A stretch of 64,000 nt of DNA from Methanothermobacter tenebrarum. Lineage in GTDB: Archaea; Methanobacteriota; Methanobacteria; Methanobacteriales; DSM-23052. Positions within the stretch are counted from its first letter, which is position 1; each line of letters starts with the position of its first letter. Made by a program: the position numbers and the translations under genes. The stretch covers positions 992,001 to 1,056,000 of the forward strand of contig NZ_AP025698.1 of NCBI RefSeq assembly GCF_023167465.1, given 5' to 3'. The notes below the pieces were generated by a model. The model had not been told where the DNA came from. It did no database searches and saw only the letters and a list, made by a program, of their open reading frames with translations. This document shows positions 33,936 through 42,549 of this stretch, piece after piece.

Positions 33936-35297
33936 TTATTCTCCTAGGAAGCGTCTGAGCATTGGATGCATGTCCATAAGTTGTTCCTGGGCTATCTCCT
34001 CATATAACCTGTAGACTATACCTACTGTTAAAAGCACACCGGTACCCCCACCCAGGGCCCCTGTTAGGTCAGCTATAAACGCCAGGAATCCTACGAAGGC
34101 CCCCCCAAGTATGGTGAGTGGGGGTATGTAACGTTTCAGTATCCTCTCAAACTGCTTTTTAGTACTCCTAAAACCAGGAACCTGTAATCCCATCTGGTAT
34201 AATTGTTTGGCAACCTCTCGGGGTCCGAGGCCGCTTATCTCGATCCATAACCATGCGAATAAGACGGAGAATCCTATGAATACTATAGCATAAAATACAA
34301 CCTTCAAGGGGTCTAGGTAGATGATGTCAATAGACCTTGGGGGGGTTAAAAGGTATGCTAGGCCGCTTATGGCCTGCCCCCTTGAAACTTCTCCGAGTAT
34401 TGGGTGTCCTATCTTCTGGAATACGTTAGCCATTAATTGGACATTTAATAGCAGGGCGCTTGTGAGTATAACCGGCATGTTACTTGCATATACGAATCTG
34501 AGCGGATACTTGCCTATCGGACCCCTCCCCCATCTTTTACCTCCCCCCATGGTTAGGGGTATTTCAACCCTCATACTCTCTGCATAGACCACAATAAGGA
34601 ATACGAGGATTAGGGCTAGTATCGGTATAATATAATATTGGAAGTCAGGGGATTGTCCAGTTGCCAGCAGGTATAGGAATCCTGGTATTCTGCCGGCTGG
34701 CACTCCTGGTTGTGCTGGTGAAGGTAGGGGGTTGAACGCCCCAACCATTATCTCCTGGGATACTCCCGCTGCTATGAATAATCCAACCCCACTTCCAAAA
34801 CCCCACTTAGAGACCACCTCATCTAGGAATATTATGAGTATGCCGCCTATGGTCATCTGTAATATCAATATACCTATAAATGTGGAAGATAAGGGTGCTA
34901 GGGCGCCTGTTAATACGAGTATGGCAGCCTCGAAGACTGTGAAGATGATGGCTAACAATTTCTGGGTTCCCTGGAAGAATGCCTTGTCTTCGTGCCGTGA
35001 AAGATCCAATTTTAATAGTTTTCCACCTACTAGCAATTGTAGTATGATTGATGCTGAGACTATGGGCCCTATACCCAATGTCAGGATCGAACCAAAATTT
35101 CCTGCGATAACAGCCCTTAACTGGGCGAATTGGTCCACTGCAGTGGGGCTTAGACCATATAAGGGTATCTGGCCGAGGAAGAAATATAATATTAGGATTG
35201 TCCCAGTCCATTTAAGTTTTTCCTTGAATGTTTGCCTGTATTCAGGCCTTTTCACTTCTGGTATTACTGAGAATATGGGTTCCAGCTTCTCCCTCAA
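33936..35297 (-). CDS. secY: Preprotein translocase subunit SecY
   Basis: 453 residues with about ten hydrophobic helices. PLYGLSPTAVDQF marks the plug region, and the second helix has the GIGPIVSASIILQLLVGGKLL signature of the pore. Other signatures are GFGSGVGLFIAAG and PGFRSTKKQFERILKRYIPPLT near helix 9. Forms the channel with SecE and Sec-beta. Encoded between L15 and adkA as in other archaea. Confidence 0.96.
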   Translation of the reverse strand: MREKLEPIFSVIPEVKRPEYRQTFKEKLKWTGTILILYFFLGQIPLYGLSPTAVDQFAQLRAVIAGNFGSILTLGIGPIVSASIILQLLVGGKLLKLDLSRHEDKAFFQGTQKLLAIIFTVFEAAILVLTGALAPLSSTFIGILILQMTIGGILIIFLDEVVSKWGFGSGVGLFIAAGVSQEIMVGAFNPLPSPAQPGVPAGRIPGFLYLLATGQSPDFQYYIIPILALILVFLIVVYAESMRVEIPLTMGGGKRWGRGPIGKYPLRFVYASNMPVILTSALLLNVQLMANVFQKIGHPILGEVSRGQAISGLAYLLTPPRSIDIIYLDPLKVVFYAIVFIGFSVLFAWLWIEISGLGPREVAKQLYQMGLQVPGFRSTKKQFERILKRYIPPLTILGGAFVGFLAFIADLTGALGGGTGVLLTVGIVYRLYEEIAQEQLMDMHPMLRRFLGE

Positions 35298-35317
35298 AGT
35301 GGTTCAACTCCCAGAGA

Positions 35318-35755
35318 TTATATTATCTCGGTTTTTCCCCCGGCCTCTTTTATCTTCTCTTCTGCTTTAGCTGAGAATTCATGGGCTTTAAGGTGTAATG
35401 GTTCTGTTATCCTGCCACGGCCCAAGACCTTCTCGTAGCCTATACTGGTAAGGTCTAGGATGGTTATATTTTTTTCCTTTTTGGCTACGCCTTCTTCTAT
35501 GAGTTCTGGTAGTTTTTCTTGGATTTCTCCAAGGTTTATCGTCTTCGGGTCTTTGATGAGTTTTCTTGGACGTTTGAATCCTCTTTTGCCGAAGTGTTCC
35601 GGGTCGTGTTTAACTATCCATGTCCAGTGGTGTTTGTGTCCACCTGCTTGTCCTCTGCCGCCGCGGTGGCCTGCTCCCCGTCTTTTCTTTGATGATCCTC
35701 CGCCGACTGTCCTGGAGCCTCTCATCTTTGTTATCTTTTTTCTTTTTCTGATCAT
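35318..35755 (-). CDS. rpl15: 50S ribosomal protein L15
   Basis: 145 residues; a Gly/Arg-rich N-terminus (KKRRGAGHRGGRGQAGGHKHHW) and VLGRGRITEPLHLKAHEFSAKA near the C-terminus identify uL15. It lies between L30 and secY, 14 and 20 nt away. Confidence 0.95.
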   Translation of the reverse strand: MIRKRKKITKMRGSRTVGGGSSKKRRGAGHRGGRGQAGGHKHHWTWIVKHDPEHFGKRGFKRPRKLIKDPKTINLGEIQEKLPELIEEGVAKKEKNITILDLTSIGYEKVLGRGRITEPLHLKAHEFSAKAEEKIKEAGGKTEII

Positions 35756-35769
35756 CGTATCCCCCCAGA

Positions 35770-36225
35770 TTATATCATTCGTTGTATTAGTTCGTTTATC
35801 TTATCTCCTCTGTAGCCTAGGCTTCCACCTTCTTTGAAGGATTTTTTCACACTCTCATAGCCTTTTCTGGGTGGGTGTAATCTGAATACTGGTTTTATAT
35901 CAAGGTCTTCGAGTTTGGTTTCCCCTTTAATTATGGCCGCTGCTAGTTCTTTGAATGTTGAGTAGCCTTTATCTTTTATGTGTTCTTCTGTGATTTTTTT
36001 GTTGCCGGGTAATCTGCCCCTTTTCCTTATCATTGATGCTAGTGTTTCTTTGTCTATTTCTCCCCAGGTTATGTAGTCCTTTGCCTTTTGTAGCATGCCC
36101 TTGTAGTCTGGTGTTTCCTCTACTAGTACTGCATGGTTGATCCTGTGTAATCTTAGCATTTTGAGGGTGTCCTTGATGTCTTTTCTCACACCCACTGACC
36201 CCCTTACTCTTATGACTGCGAACAT
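35770..36225 (-). CDS. rpl30: 50S ribosomal protein L30
   Basis: 151 residues, the long archaeal/eukaryotic uL30 form (L7e-like). FAVIRVRGSVGVRKDIKDTLKMLRLHRINHAV at the start and LHPPRKGYESVKKSFKEGGSLGYRG near the end. Follows S5 by 13 nt. Confidence 0.95.
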   Translation of the reverse strand: MFAVIRVRGSVGVRKDIKDTLKMLRLHRINHAVLVEETPDYKGMLQKAKDYITWGEIDKETLASMIRKRGRLPGNKKITEEHIKDKGYSTFKELAAAIIKGETKLEDLDIKPVFRLHPPRKGYESVKKSFKEGGSLGYRGDKINELIQRMI

Positions 36226-36238
36226 TCTAGATCACCCT

Positions 36239-36883
36239 CTATGCTGTGGTGACTCCAAGCCTTTTAAGGTCTTTTTCTGCTGCTTTTATCCTGCTTAGTT
36301 GTTTTAGGGCGTTGAATGTTGCCTTTGCAAAGTTTATGGTTGTCTGTGTCTGTCCCTTTGTCCTGGACCATATGTCTTCTATCCCTGCGAGTCTGAGTAT
36401 TGTTTTTCCAACATCTCCTATGGCGAGTCCCACGCCTCCTGGTGCTGGTAGGAGTGTGACTCTGACGCTCCCGCTTTTACCCGTGACTTTGAATGGTATG
36501 GTGTGTTCCCGGCCACATGCGCATCCCCAGTCTCCGCATCCTCTTCTAACCTTTATTATGTTGAATTTAGCATCATCAACCGCTTTTCTTATGGCTGGTC
36601 CGACTTCTCTTGCCTTTCCTTGTCCTAGTCCCACGTACCCGTCCTTGTTTCCGACTGCTACTATGACTCTGAAGTTTACTTTCCGGCCTGATTTGTGCAT
36701 TCTCTGGACTAGGTTAACGTCTATGACTTCCTCTTCAAGGTCTGGGAGTAGTGCGTCTATTATTTCAAGTTCCATTATGGGGAGCCCTTCTTCGAATATT
36801 TCGTCTATGCTTGTGATTTGTCCTTCCTTAACCTTCTGTCCTAGGCTTGTTCTGGGCTCCCATTCTTCGATGTCAAAGTTCAT
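36239..36883 (-). CDS. rps5: 30S ribosomal protein S5
   Basis: 214 residues with the double-stranded-RNA-binding-like S5 N domain (RKVNFRVIVAVGNKDGYVGLGQGKAREVGPAIRKA) and C domain (LLPAPGGVGLAIGDVGKTILRLAGI). A C-G-D-W-G-C-A-C-G group between them is typical for archaeal S5. Start overlaps the L18 stop by 4 nt. Confidence 0.96.
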   Translation of the reverse strand: MNFDIEEWEPRTSLGQKVKEGQITSIDEIFEEGLPIMELEIIDALLPDLEEEVIDVNLVQRMHKSGRKVNFRVIVAVGNKDGYVGLGQGKAREVGPAIRKAVDDAKFNIIKVRRGCGDWGCACGREHTIPFKVTGKSGSVRVTLLPAPGGVGLAIGDVGKTILRLAGIEDIWSRTKGQTQTTINFAKATFNALKQLSRIKAAEKDLKRLGVTTA

Positions 36884-37461
36884 GATATTACCTCATCTAT
36901 TTTCTTTTTGATCTCCTGGAAGTGTTCTGGTAATCTTGTTGGGGAAATCCCCCTTTCGAAGTATTTGGAGAACCTTTTTTTCACCTCTTCCTCATCTAAT
37001 GACTTTGCATAGGCTGCTATGTGTTCTCCCTTTATCCTTGATTCGTCTGGTAGGATGGATTCACTGTGAGGCACCTTTAAACCCGCGTCAACAGCCCCTT
37101 TAAGGGCTGCGAAGACCCTTGAACCCTTAACTGGGGGTCTTAGGCCCATGTCAAGGACGGCCTCTGTGATCCCCTCTTTCAGGGCTTTTTTGCCACATAA
37201 GTATCCTGTTAGGTAGGCTGCGCTTATATTATTAGTGTTAGCCAGCCATCCGAGGTTTTGTAATTGTTTTGAGTGGGCTGAGACTAGGGTTTCATCCCCC
37301 ATTTTACCAATCTTGGCTATCTGTGTTATAACATGATAGTTGGTTACCCTTACAATGAATCTTAACTTATCAGCGTCTACTAACCTGTACCTTGCCTTGT
37401 AGTCTGTTTTCCCTTCTCTACGTCTCCTGAAGGGTAATCTGTATCTGGGTCCATATGCCAA
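36880..37461 (-). CDS. rpl18: 50S ribosomal protein L18
   Basis: 193 residues, archaeal uL18 (eukaryotic L5-like), binds 5S rRNA. GPRYRLPFRRRREGKTDYKARYRLV and AAYLTGYLCGKKALKEG are diagnostic. Fourteen nt after L19e. Confidence 0.95.
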   Translation of the reverse strand: MAYGPRYRLPFRRRREGKTDYKARYRLVDADKLRFIVRVTNYHVITQIAKIGKMGDETLVSAHSKQLQNLGWLANTNNISAAYLTGYLCGKKALKEGITEAVLDMGLRPPVKGSRVFAALKGAVDAGLKVPHSESILPDESRIKGEHIAAYAKSLDEEEVKKRFSKYFERGISPTRLPEHFQEIKKKIDEVIS

Positions 37462-37474
37462 GTCTGATCGCCTC

Positions 37475-37921
37475 CTATCTTAGCATGTCATGGTCTCTGG
37501 CATAGGTTTTCATATAGGATTTGCTCCTGAAAGCCCCGCCCTTGGCCATCTTATAAAGTTTACGATATGTTGTCTTGTTTATCTGCCTTTTATCCCTCAT
37601 CTTTTTAAGGTCTTTCCTCAGAGCCCTTATCGTGCTTATCCATTCCCTCTTACGGGGTCTTCTAGCACCTTTAGCCCCTTTTATGCTGCCTCTTCCTCTC
37701 CTTCTACCCTTCCTTTTCTGTTCTTTTATCTTCTTGGACCTGTAACTGCTTATACCCTTCTTGGGTTGGGCTTTTATGGCCCCGTCTTTTATTAGTTGTT
37801 TTATGCTCTCTCTTGTTATTGCTGTTGAAACTTCGTCGACTCTTTCAGGGTCTATCCATACCCTGCTTGTCCCTACTTTGAGTATTTCTGCTGCTAGTCT
37901 CTTTTGAGTGGTGAGATTCAT
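37475..37921 (-). CDS. rpl19e: 50S ribosomal protein L19e
   Basis: 148 residues; LTTQKRLAAEILKVGTSRVWIDPERVDEV, a highly basic centre with KGRRRGRGSIKGAKGARRPRKR, then a long helix. eL19 forms inter-subunit bridges. Follows rpl32e by 40 nt, one of the larger gaps in the operon. Confidence 0.95.
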   Translation of the reverse strand: MNLTTQKRLAAEILKVGTSRVWIDPERVDEVSTAITRESIKQLIKDGAIKAQPKKGISSYRSKKIKEQKRKGRRRGRGSIKGAKGARRPRKREWISTIRALRKDLKKMRDKRQINKTTYRKLYKMAKGGAFRSKSYMKTYARDHDMLR

Positions 37922-37961
37922 ATTGGGTTTCCCTCCCTTAAATCATTTATATTGGGGGCTT

Positions 37962-38288
37962 TTATGGGTTCAGGATCTTAACGCCTAACTCTTTAGCCCT
38001 TTCCATGATTAGCCTCTTTTTCCTGGCGCCTACTGTGGATGCTATCCTGGCGGCTTCCCTTTTAGGGTCTAGGGATTCTACCTCCTCTAGGTTTCTGATT
38101 AGTATATCCTTGTAACCTGAGGGGTGTAATCCTCTTTCCTTCTTGGGCTTCCTGTATCCTATGGATGGCATTGCAGGTTTTCCCTTCTCGTATCTTCTCA
38201 TTTTACTGGTCTTGCCCTTGGGTTTTCTCCATTTCTCGCCCAATTTTTTGTATCTTGCATACTCTTGTCTCTTGAATCTTTTTTTCAT
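37962..38288 (-). CDS. rpl32e: 50S ribosomal protein L32e
   Basis: 108 residues; FKRQEYARYKKLGEKWRKPKGKTSKMRRYEKGKPAMPSIGYR-type pattern and VGARKKRLIMERAKELGVKI at the end. Somewhat shorter than many archaeal eL32 proteins, which carry an N-terminal extension. Confidence 0.94.
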   Translation of the reverse strand: MKKRFKRQEYARYKKLGEKWRKPKGKTSKMRRYEKGKPAMPSIGYRKPKKERGLHPSGYKDILIRNLEEVESLDPKREAARIASTVGARKKRLIMERAKELGVKILNP

Positions 38289-38294
38289 ATGGGA

Positions 38295-38828
38295 TCACCC
38301 TTTACTCGTTAGGTATATGCCATCCTGGAATACTCTCGGGTCTCTTCTTTTGATCTTTGTAGCCTGTTCTATGTTCGCCATTGTCTGTCCAACATCTTCC
38401 TTGTCTATCCCGGTTATGTGGACTTCGTCGCCTTTTACTTGTACTTTGGTGTCTCCTATGATTTTCGCCTTGCGGGGGTGCCTCTCACCTAGGAAGTTTT
38501 CGATTATGACCTTGTCCCCCTGGACCTTGACCGTCATGGGAAAGTGTGCATAGACTATCTTCATCTTATAGGTGAATCCTCTGGTTACTCCTATTATCAT
38601 GTTGTTTATGTGGGCTTTGATGGTCCCGAGCATGGCCTTGTCCCTTTTACGTGGGAATTTAGCTTCTAGGATGATCTTATCATCTTCTTTATCTATTCTT
38701 ATATTGTGTTGGTTGAATCTGCGGGATACTTCCCCCTTCGGCCCCTTTACTGTTATCTTGTCGTCTATGGTGACTTCTACATTCTCTGGGATGGGGATTT
38801 CTTCCCGGATTATTGCTGCTACGGCCAT
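38295..38828 (-). CDS. rpl6: 50S ribosomal protein L6
   Basis: 177 residues from the ATG at 38828 (GGTGATAAT site; two ATA codons and another ATG precede in frame). Two L6 repeats; REEIPIPENVEVTIDD and VYAHFPMTVKVQGDKVIIENFLGERHPRKAKI are typical. Located between S8 and L32e. Confidence 0.95.
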   Translation of the reverse strand: MAVAAIIREEIPIPENVEVTIDDKITVKGPKGEVSRRFNQHNIRIDKEDDKIILEAKFPRKRDKAMLGTIKAHINNMIIGVTRGFTYKMKIVYAHFPMTVKVQGDKVIIENFLGERHPRKAKIIGDTKVQVKGDEVHITGIDKEDVGQTMANIEQATKIKRRDPRVFQDGIYLTSKG

Positions 38829-38840
38829 TATTATCACCTT

Positions 38841-39233
38841 CTAGTAGATGTATGCTAGTAGTCTGCCGCCTATTCCTTTCTCTTTGGCTTCTTTGTGGGT
38901 CATTATACCCTCTGGGGTTGTGACTATGAGTATTCCGAAGTCTCTGGCCGGCAGGTATCTTTTTTCGAATTTTTCGAATTCGTCTTTTTTCACGGCGTGT
39001 CTTGGTTTTATAACCCCGCAGTGGTTTATGTTCCCTTCTAGTTCTACTATGAATTTCCCGGCTCTGCCATCGTCAACGTATTCGAATTCGCCTATGTATC
39101 CTTCTTTTTGCATTGTTCTTAGCACTTGTCCGATGAGTTTGGAGGCTGGTGATATTATGCATTTGGTGTTTCCTCTAAGTTCGTTGTTTCTGATGTTTGT
39201 CAGTGCGTTGGCGAGTGGATCCATTAGTGTCAT
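38841..39233 (-). CDS. rps8: 30S ribosomal protein S8
   Basis: 130 residues from the ATG at 39233, preceded by GAGGTAAAAAG. The open frame extends 56 codons upstream but there it overlaps rps14 in another frame and is not S8-like. TLMDPLANALTNIRN at the start and DFGILIVTTPEGIMTHKEAKEKGIGGRLLAYIY at the end identify uS8. Confidence 0.95.
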   Translation of the reverse strand: MTLMDPLANALTNIRNNELRGNTKCIISPASKLIGQVLRTMQKEGYIGEFEYVDDGRAGKFIVELEGNINHCGVIKPRHAVKKDEFEKFEKRYLPARDFGILIVTTPEGIMTHKEAKEKGIGGRLLAYIY

Positions 39234-39247
39234 CTTTTTACCTCTCT

Positions 39248-39391
39248 TTAGTTGTATTTTTTGAAGCCTATTTTTGGTGCGAGTTCTCTGAAGCATTGTC
39301 TGCATAACATTAACCCGTATCTTCTTACGATGGCTGAATGATCGCCACATCTTGAACATTTCCTTGATGCTTTCCCGTATTTTCTTGGCAT
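39248..39391 (-). CDS. rps14: 30S ribosomal protein S14, zinc form
   Basis: A 47-residue gene in a different frame from the long open frame around it. It starts PRKYGKASRKCSRCGDHS and continues YGLMLCRQCFRELAPKIGF, giving the C-x2-C-x14-C-x2-C zinc module of short archaeal uS14. The ATG at 39391 has a GGTGAT site. Lies in the standard place between L5 and S8. Confidence 0.95.
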   Translation of the reverse strand: MPRKYGKASRKCSRCGDHSAIVRRYGLMLCRQCFRELAPKIGFKKYN

Positions 39392-39402
39392 GGATTATCA
39401 CC

Positions 39403-39909
39403 CTATGTTATTTTGACGTTGAATTTTTCTTTCATGAATTTGATGGCTTCTTCTCGGGTGACTCTATGTTTCCTTGGAACCTTCCTCTTCTGTATCCTGC
39501 GCCTGCTTATCCTGTATCCTGGTTTTTCGAATGTTATTGACAAGTCCATCCCGAATATTCCAATGTCTGGATCGTATTTCATCCCTGGCATGTCTATGTG
39601 TTCTTCTATACCCATTGAGACGTTCCCTTGGTCGTCGAATTGGCTTGCTTTGATTTTGTTACCGATACCATCTAGGAATTTCCTGATTATTTCCTCGGCC
39701 TTTTCTCCCCTTAATGTTACCTTGCAGCCTATTGGTTGTTTTTTTCTTATGCCGAATTCTGGGTTTGTAACCTTTGATATTGTTTTAACTGGTTTTTGTC
39801 CTGTCATGGTTTCTAGTAGTTTCTCTGCCCTTGCTAGTCTTTCCCCGCCTTCTCCAACGCCTATGTTCAGGGTTGCTTTCGCTATTCTCACTCGTTCCAT
39901 GGGGTTCAT
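39403..39909 (-). CDS. rpl5: 50S ribosomal protein L5
   Basis: 168 residues; ATLNIGVGEGGERLARAEKLLETMTGQKPV and GIFGMDLSITFEKPGYRISRRR are the uL5 signatures. Binds 5S rRNA with L18. GGAGGATAAC site before the ATG at 39909. Confidence 0.95.
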   Translation of the reverse strand: MNPMERVRIAKATLNIGVGEGGERLARAEKLLETMTGQKPVKTISKVTNPEFGIRKKQPIGCKVTLRGEKAEEIIRKFLDGIGNKIKASQFDDQGNVSMGIEEHIDMPGMKYDPDIGIFGMDLSITFEKPGYRISRRRIQKRKVPRKHRVTREEAIKFMKEKFNVKIT

Positions 39910-39913
39910 ATTG

Positions 39914-40633
39914 TTATCCTCCTAGTTGTATGAGTGGTTCTTTTTCTCCGATGACGAATACGTAGTCTTTTAGTGTCATGAAACTTTTTTTATCCTTGGT
40001 TTCTATGATTACTGTGTTGGGCATTGAAGATCTTGTAACTGTTATCTTTTTGATGGTCCCTATCTCACCTGTGTGTTTACCGCCGGTAACTAGTCCGAGG
40101 TTACCCTCCTTGAAGCTTATTGAATCTACTATCTCCTGTTGTGGGATTCTGAGTTTTATAACATCTCCTACTTTGAAGTTTTCATCGACTATATGATTGC
40201 GTCCGTCATGGAGGTTTAGTTGTGTTCTTCCACCCTTGAGTGTTGTCTTGTTGATGATTTTACATAATTTGAAGTTTTTATCCTCTTCTATTGGGTGGAG
40301 TGTTAGGGTGCCCTTTTCGCCTAGGCCCACCCTGTAGGTTTCGCCTGTACGGGGTATTTCCACAACATCCATGAAACCGACTGGAAACTTGTAATCCTTC
40401 CTTGGACGCCCATCTATGAGGATTTCTCCACTGTTTATTATCCTCTTGGCTTCTTTGGAAGTGTCAGCCACTCCTAGGATATCCCTTACTATTATAAGTA
40501 ATGGTAGTGAGTTCTCCATGGAGTGGGGTCCTGGTGAGGGTTTAACAGTCCATTTACTCTCCTTAGGTGGTATTGGCCAGTGCCTAGGTGATTTGAAACG
40601 CTTAAGGTGTTTTCTTGATCCCATTTTAGCCAT
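39914..40633 (-). CDS. rps4e: 30S ribosomal protein S4e
   Basis: 239 residues, full archaeal eS4 length. GSRKHLKRFKSPRHWPIPPKE, an S4-like domain near 50-90 (LGVADTSKEAKRIINSGEILIDGR) and a KOW motif at the C-terminal part (GNLGLVTGGKHTGEIGTIKKI). Four nt before rpl5. Confidence 0.95.
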   Translation of the reverse strand: MAKMGSRKHLKRFKSPRHWPIPPKESKWTVKPSPGPHSMENSLPLLIIVRDILGVADTSKEAKRIINSGEILIDGRPRKDYKFPVGFMDVVEIPRTGETYRVGLGEKGTLTLHPIEEDKNFKLCKIINKTTLKGGRTQLNLHDGRNHIVDENFKVGDVIKLRIPQQEIVDSISFKEGNLGLVTGGKHTGEIGTIKKITVTRSSMPNTVIIETKDKKSFMTLKDYVFVIGEKEPLIQLGG

Positions 40634-40636
40634 TTT

Positions 40637-41008
40637 TTATCCCTTCCGTTCTAGTATTTTGATTCTTTTCTCATCTTCCAAGTTCAATTCTATTATCCTG
40701 AGATTGGAGGGGTGTATTGGGAAGTATGTTGTGGTCCCGTCCACTTTTTGTATTGTGGCACCTTCCACATAGACCTTATAGTTTTTGAGGTCCACCCTTT
40801 CTATTTTTCCCTGGTGTCCTTTGAAGTCTCCGCGCATTATCTCTACCTTGTCTCCTCTTCTTACTGGTAGTGATCTTCTATTGTATTCTTCTCGGAGTTC
40901 TTTACTCAAGGTTGCGCTCATTATCTTGTGACGAATGTGTAAAGGTGCATTATAAAGGAATTTCCTCTGTTTCCTTGGCTGTTTTGATCTTGGTCTTCTC
41001 CTAGCCAT
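40637..41008 (-). CDS. rpl24: 50S ribosomal protein L24
   Basis: 123 residues from the ATG at 41008 (GGGTGATGATA site; the frame opens three codons earlier). KOW domain RRGDKVEIMRGDFKGHQGKIERVDL and a basic N-terminus (ARRRPRSKQPRKQRKF). uL24 initiates 23S folding. Confidence 0.95.
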   Translation of the reverse strand: MARRRPRSKQPRKQRKFLYNAPLHIRHKIMSATLSKELREEYNRRSLPVRRGDKVEIMRGDFKGHQGKIERVDLKNYKVYVEGATIQKVDGTTTYFPIHPSNLRIIELNLEDEKRIKILERKG

Positions 41009-41020
41009 TATCATCACCCA

Positions 41021-41419
41021 TTATACTATTATACTGGCTGCGCTGCCTATACTAGGCCATCTGGTGGCCGCTTCCTTCGCTACGGGTCCTCTTATCTCCG
41101 AACCCTTCAGGCTCCCGTCCGGGTTCACGATGACCGCGGCATTATCCTCGAATTTGACCCTTAACCCATCTGGTCTCCTGTACTCTTTTTTCTGTCTTAT
41201 TATGACAGCGTTTAGCACCTCTCTTCGCATGTCCACCGTACCCTTTTTCACCGAGACCACTATCATGTCACCTACACCAGCTGCTGGGAGTCTCCTTCTA
41301 ACACCCTTGTAGCCTTTAACTGCTATTATTTCAAGTTCTCGGGCTCCTGTATTGTCTGCGCAGTGTAGTGTAGCGCCTACGGGCAGTGCCCTGGTGACAT
41401 TTGCTGCTATGGCCTTCAT
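41021..41419 (-). CDS. rpl14: 50S ribosomal protein L14
   Basis: 132 residues; LHCADNTGARELEIIAVKG and VKKGTVDMRREVLNAVIIRQKKEYRRPDG are the uL14 hallmarks. One nt after the rps17 frame boundary, so tight coupling is likely. Confidence 0.96.
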   Translation of the reverse strand: MKAIAANVTRALPVGATLHCADNTGARELEIIAVKGYKGVRRRLPAAGVGDMIVVSVKKGTVDMRREVLNAVIIRQKKEYRRPDGLRVKFEDNAAVIVNPDGSLKGSEIRGPVAKEAATRWPSIGSAASIIV

Positions 41420-41420
41420 A

Positions 41421-41741
41421 TTATTTCTCTCCCTTTACTTCAACTACAACGAAACTTTTTGTTTTACTTAGGGGTCTGCATTCTGCAATCTTTACCATGT
41501 CACCAACTCTAACGTCGATGCATTCGGGTTTGTGGGCTTTTATCTTCGATCTTCTCTTCTCATATCTCTCATATTTTGGCAGGAACTGGTAGTAGCTTCT
41601 CTCTACTGTAACTGTTCTTTCTGCCTTGTCACTGGTCACTATACCTTCTAGTATTCTCCCTCTAACCTTTAGGTTACCATGGAATGGACAGTTAGGATCG
41701 TTACATTTGGATTTTGGTTCTGGGACGTCGATGCCGATCAT
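41421..41741 (-). CDS. rps17: 30S ribosomal protein S17
   Basis: 106 residues, archaeal uS17 with an N-terminal C-x4-C pair (KCNDPNCPFHG) absent from bacterial S17. VRGRILEGIVTSDKAERTVTVERSYYQFLPKYERYEKRRSK-type OB-fold core. Confidence 0.95.
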   Translation of the reverse strand: MIGIDVPEPKSKCNDPNCPFHGNLKVRGRILEGIVTSDKAERTVTVERSYYQFLPKYERYEKRRSKIKAHKPECIDVRVGDMVKIAECRPLSKTKSFVVVEVKGEK

Positions 41742-41752
41742 CTATCATCACC

Positions 41753-42034
41753 TTAAATTTTTTTAAATTTCTTTTTTATCCTCTCTTCTGGACGGCCTAC
41801 TATTATTCGCCCGTCTATTTCCACTATCTGACCGTTTGGTAGTTTGAAGTGGAATATTGCCACGTTCTTGGGTATTATGATTTCTTTCCCATCCTTTAGT
41901 TCTATTTTGAGTGTGTTTTTTGTTTCGTCGATGACCCTGCCCTTGAGGCCTTTGAAGTCTTTGTGTGGACTTTCTGCTACTTCGACTTTTAGGCCTATGA
42001 GTTCGTGTCTGAATACGTTCCCTGGTGTTATCAT
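41753..42034 (-). CDS. rnp1: RNase P protein subunit p29 (Pop4-like)
   Basis: 93 residues with a KOW/Sm-like barrel: NVFRHELIGLKVEVAESPHKDFKGLKGRVIDETKNTL and IVEIDGRIIVGRPEERIKKK. It pairs with Rpp21 on the RNase P specificity domain. Its start overlaps the stop of the SUI1 gene by 4 nt. Placement inside the ribosomal operon is normal for archaea. Confidence 0.92.
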   Translation of the reverse strand: MITPGNVFRHELIGLKVEVAESPHKDFKGLKGRVIDETKNTLKIELKDGKEIIIPKNVAIFHFKLPNGQIVEIDGRIIVGRPEERIKKKFKKI

Positions 42035-42336
42035 CTTATCTCTATGGTGTCTGGGGAGAAGCCTAATTCGACTAGGACCTTTTTGACCTTCTTTTTATGG
42101 TCTCCTTGTAATTCTATTCTACCCTTTTTGGCTGTCCCCCCACATGCGCATTTGGCTTTTAGCGTCTTTGTGAGCTCTTTTATGTCTATTTCCTGTTCGT
42201 TGATGCCCTCGATTATTGTCATGATCTTCCCGAATCTCCTCCTTACTGTGTACACTTTCAATCTTTGTATTTCCCTTGCTATCTCCTCACAGACGCATAA
42301 TTCCTTTGGAAGACCGCATACCTCGCAGATTTTCAT
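42031..42336 (-). CDS. sui1: Translation initiation factor aIF1 (SUI1 family)
   Basis: 101 residues. The N-terminal zinc-like knuckle C-x2-C-x4-C-x-C (CEVCGLPKELCVC) is followed by the SUI1 domain (GKIMTIIEGINEQEIDIKELTKTLKAKCACGGTAKKG, ending in LGFSPDTIEI). It guards start-codon selection on the 30S subunit. AAGGAGAC site. Confidence 0.94.
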   Translation of the reverse strand: MKICEVCGLPKELCVCEEIAREIQRLKVYTVRRRFGKIMTIIEGINEQEIDIKELTKTLKAKCACGGTAKKGRIELQGDHKKKVKKVLVELGFSPDTIEIR

Positions 42337-42348
42337 TTATGTCTCCTT

Positions 42349-42543
42349 CTATTTTTCTTTCATGATTGTTAGAACTCTTGCTATCGTCTTTCTAAGTTCG
42401 CGCATTTTACCAGGACTTTCAGGGGCTCCTGTAGCCGCGCTCTTGGATAGATGTTTTGAATATTCTGCCTTCAGCTCATCTAATCTTTTATAAAGTTCTT
42501 CAGTGTCCATCTCTCTTATCTCATCGCTCTTTAGGATGGCCAT
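42349..42543 (-). CDS. rpl29: 50S ribosomal protein L29
   Basis: 64 residues from the ATG at 42543; a TTG two codons upstream also opens the frame. IREMDTEELYKRLDELKAEYSKHL and GKMRELRKTIARVLTIMKEK are typical of uL29, a helical protein at the exit tunnel that docks SRP and other factors. Confidence 0.94.
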   Translation of the reverse strand: MAILKSDEIREMDTEELYKRLDELKAEYSKHLSKSAATGAPESPGKMRELRKTIARVLTIMKEK

Positions 42544-42549
42544 TTTCAA

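Noticed and set aside
38841..39401. Upstream extension of the S8 frame to 39401
   Set aside because: That part overlaps the real S14 gene in another frame. S8 starts at 39233 behind GAGGTAAAAAG.
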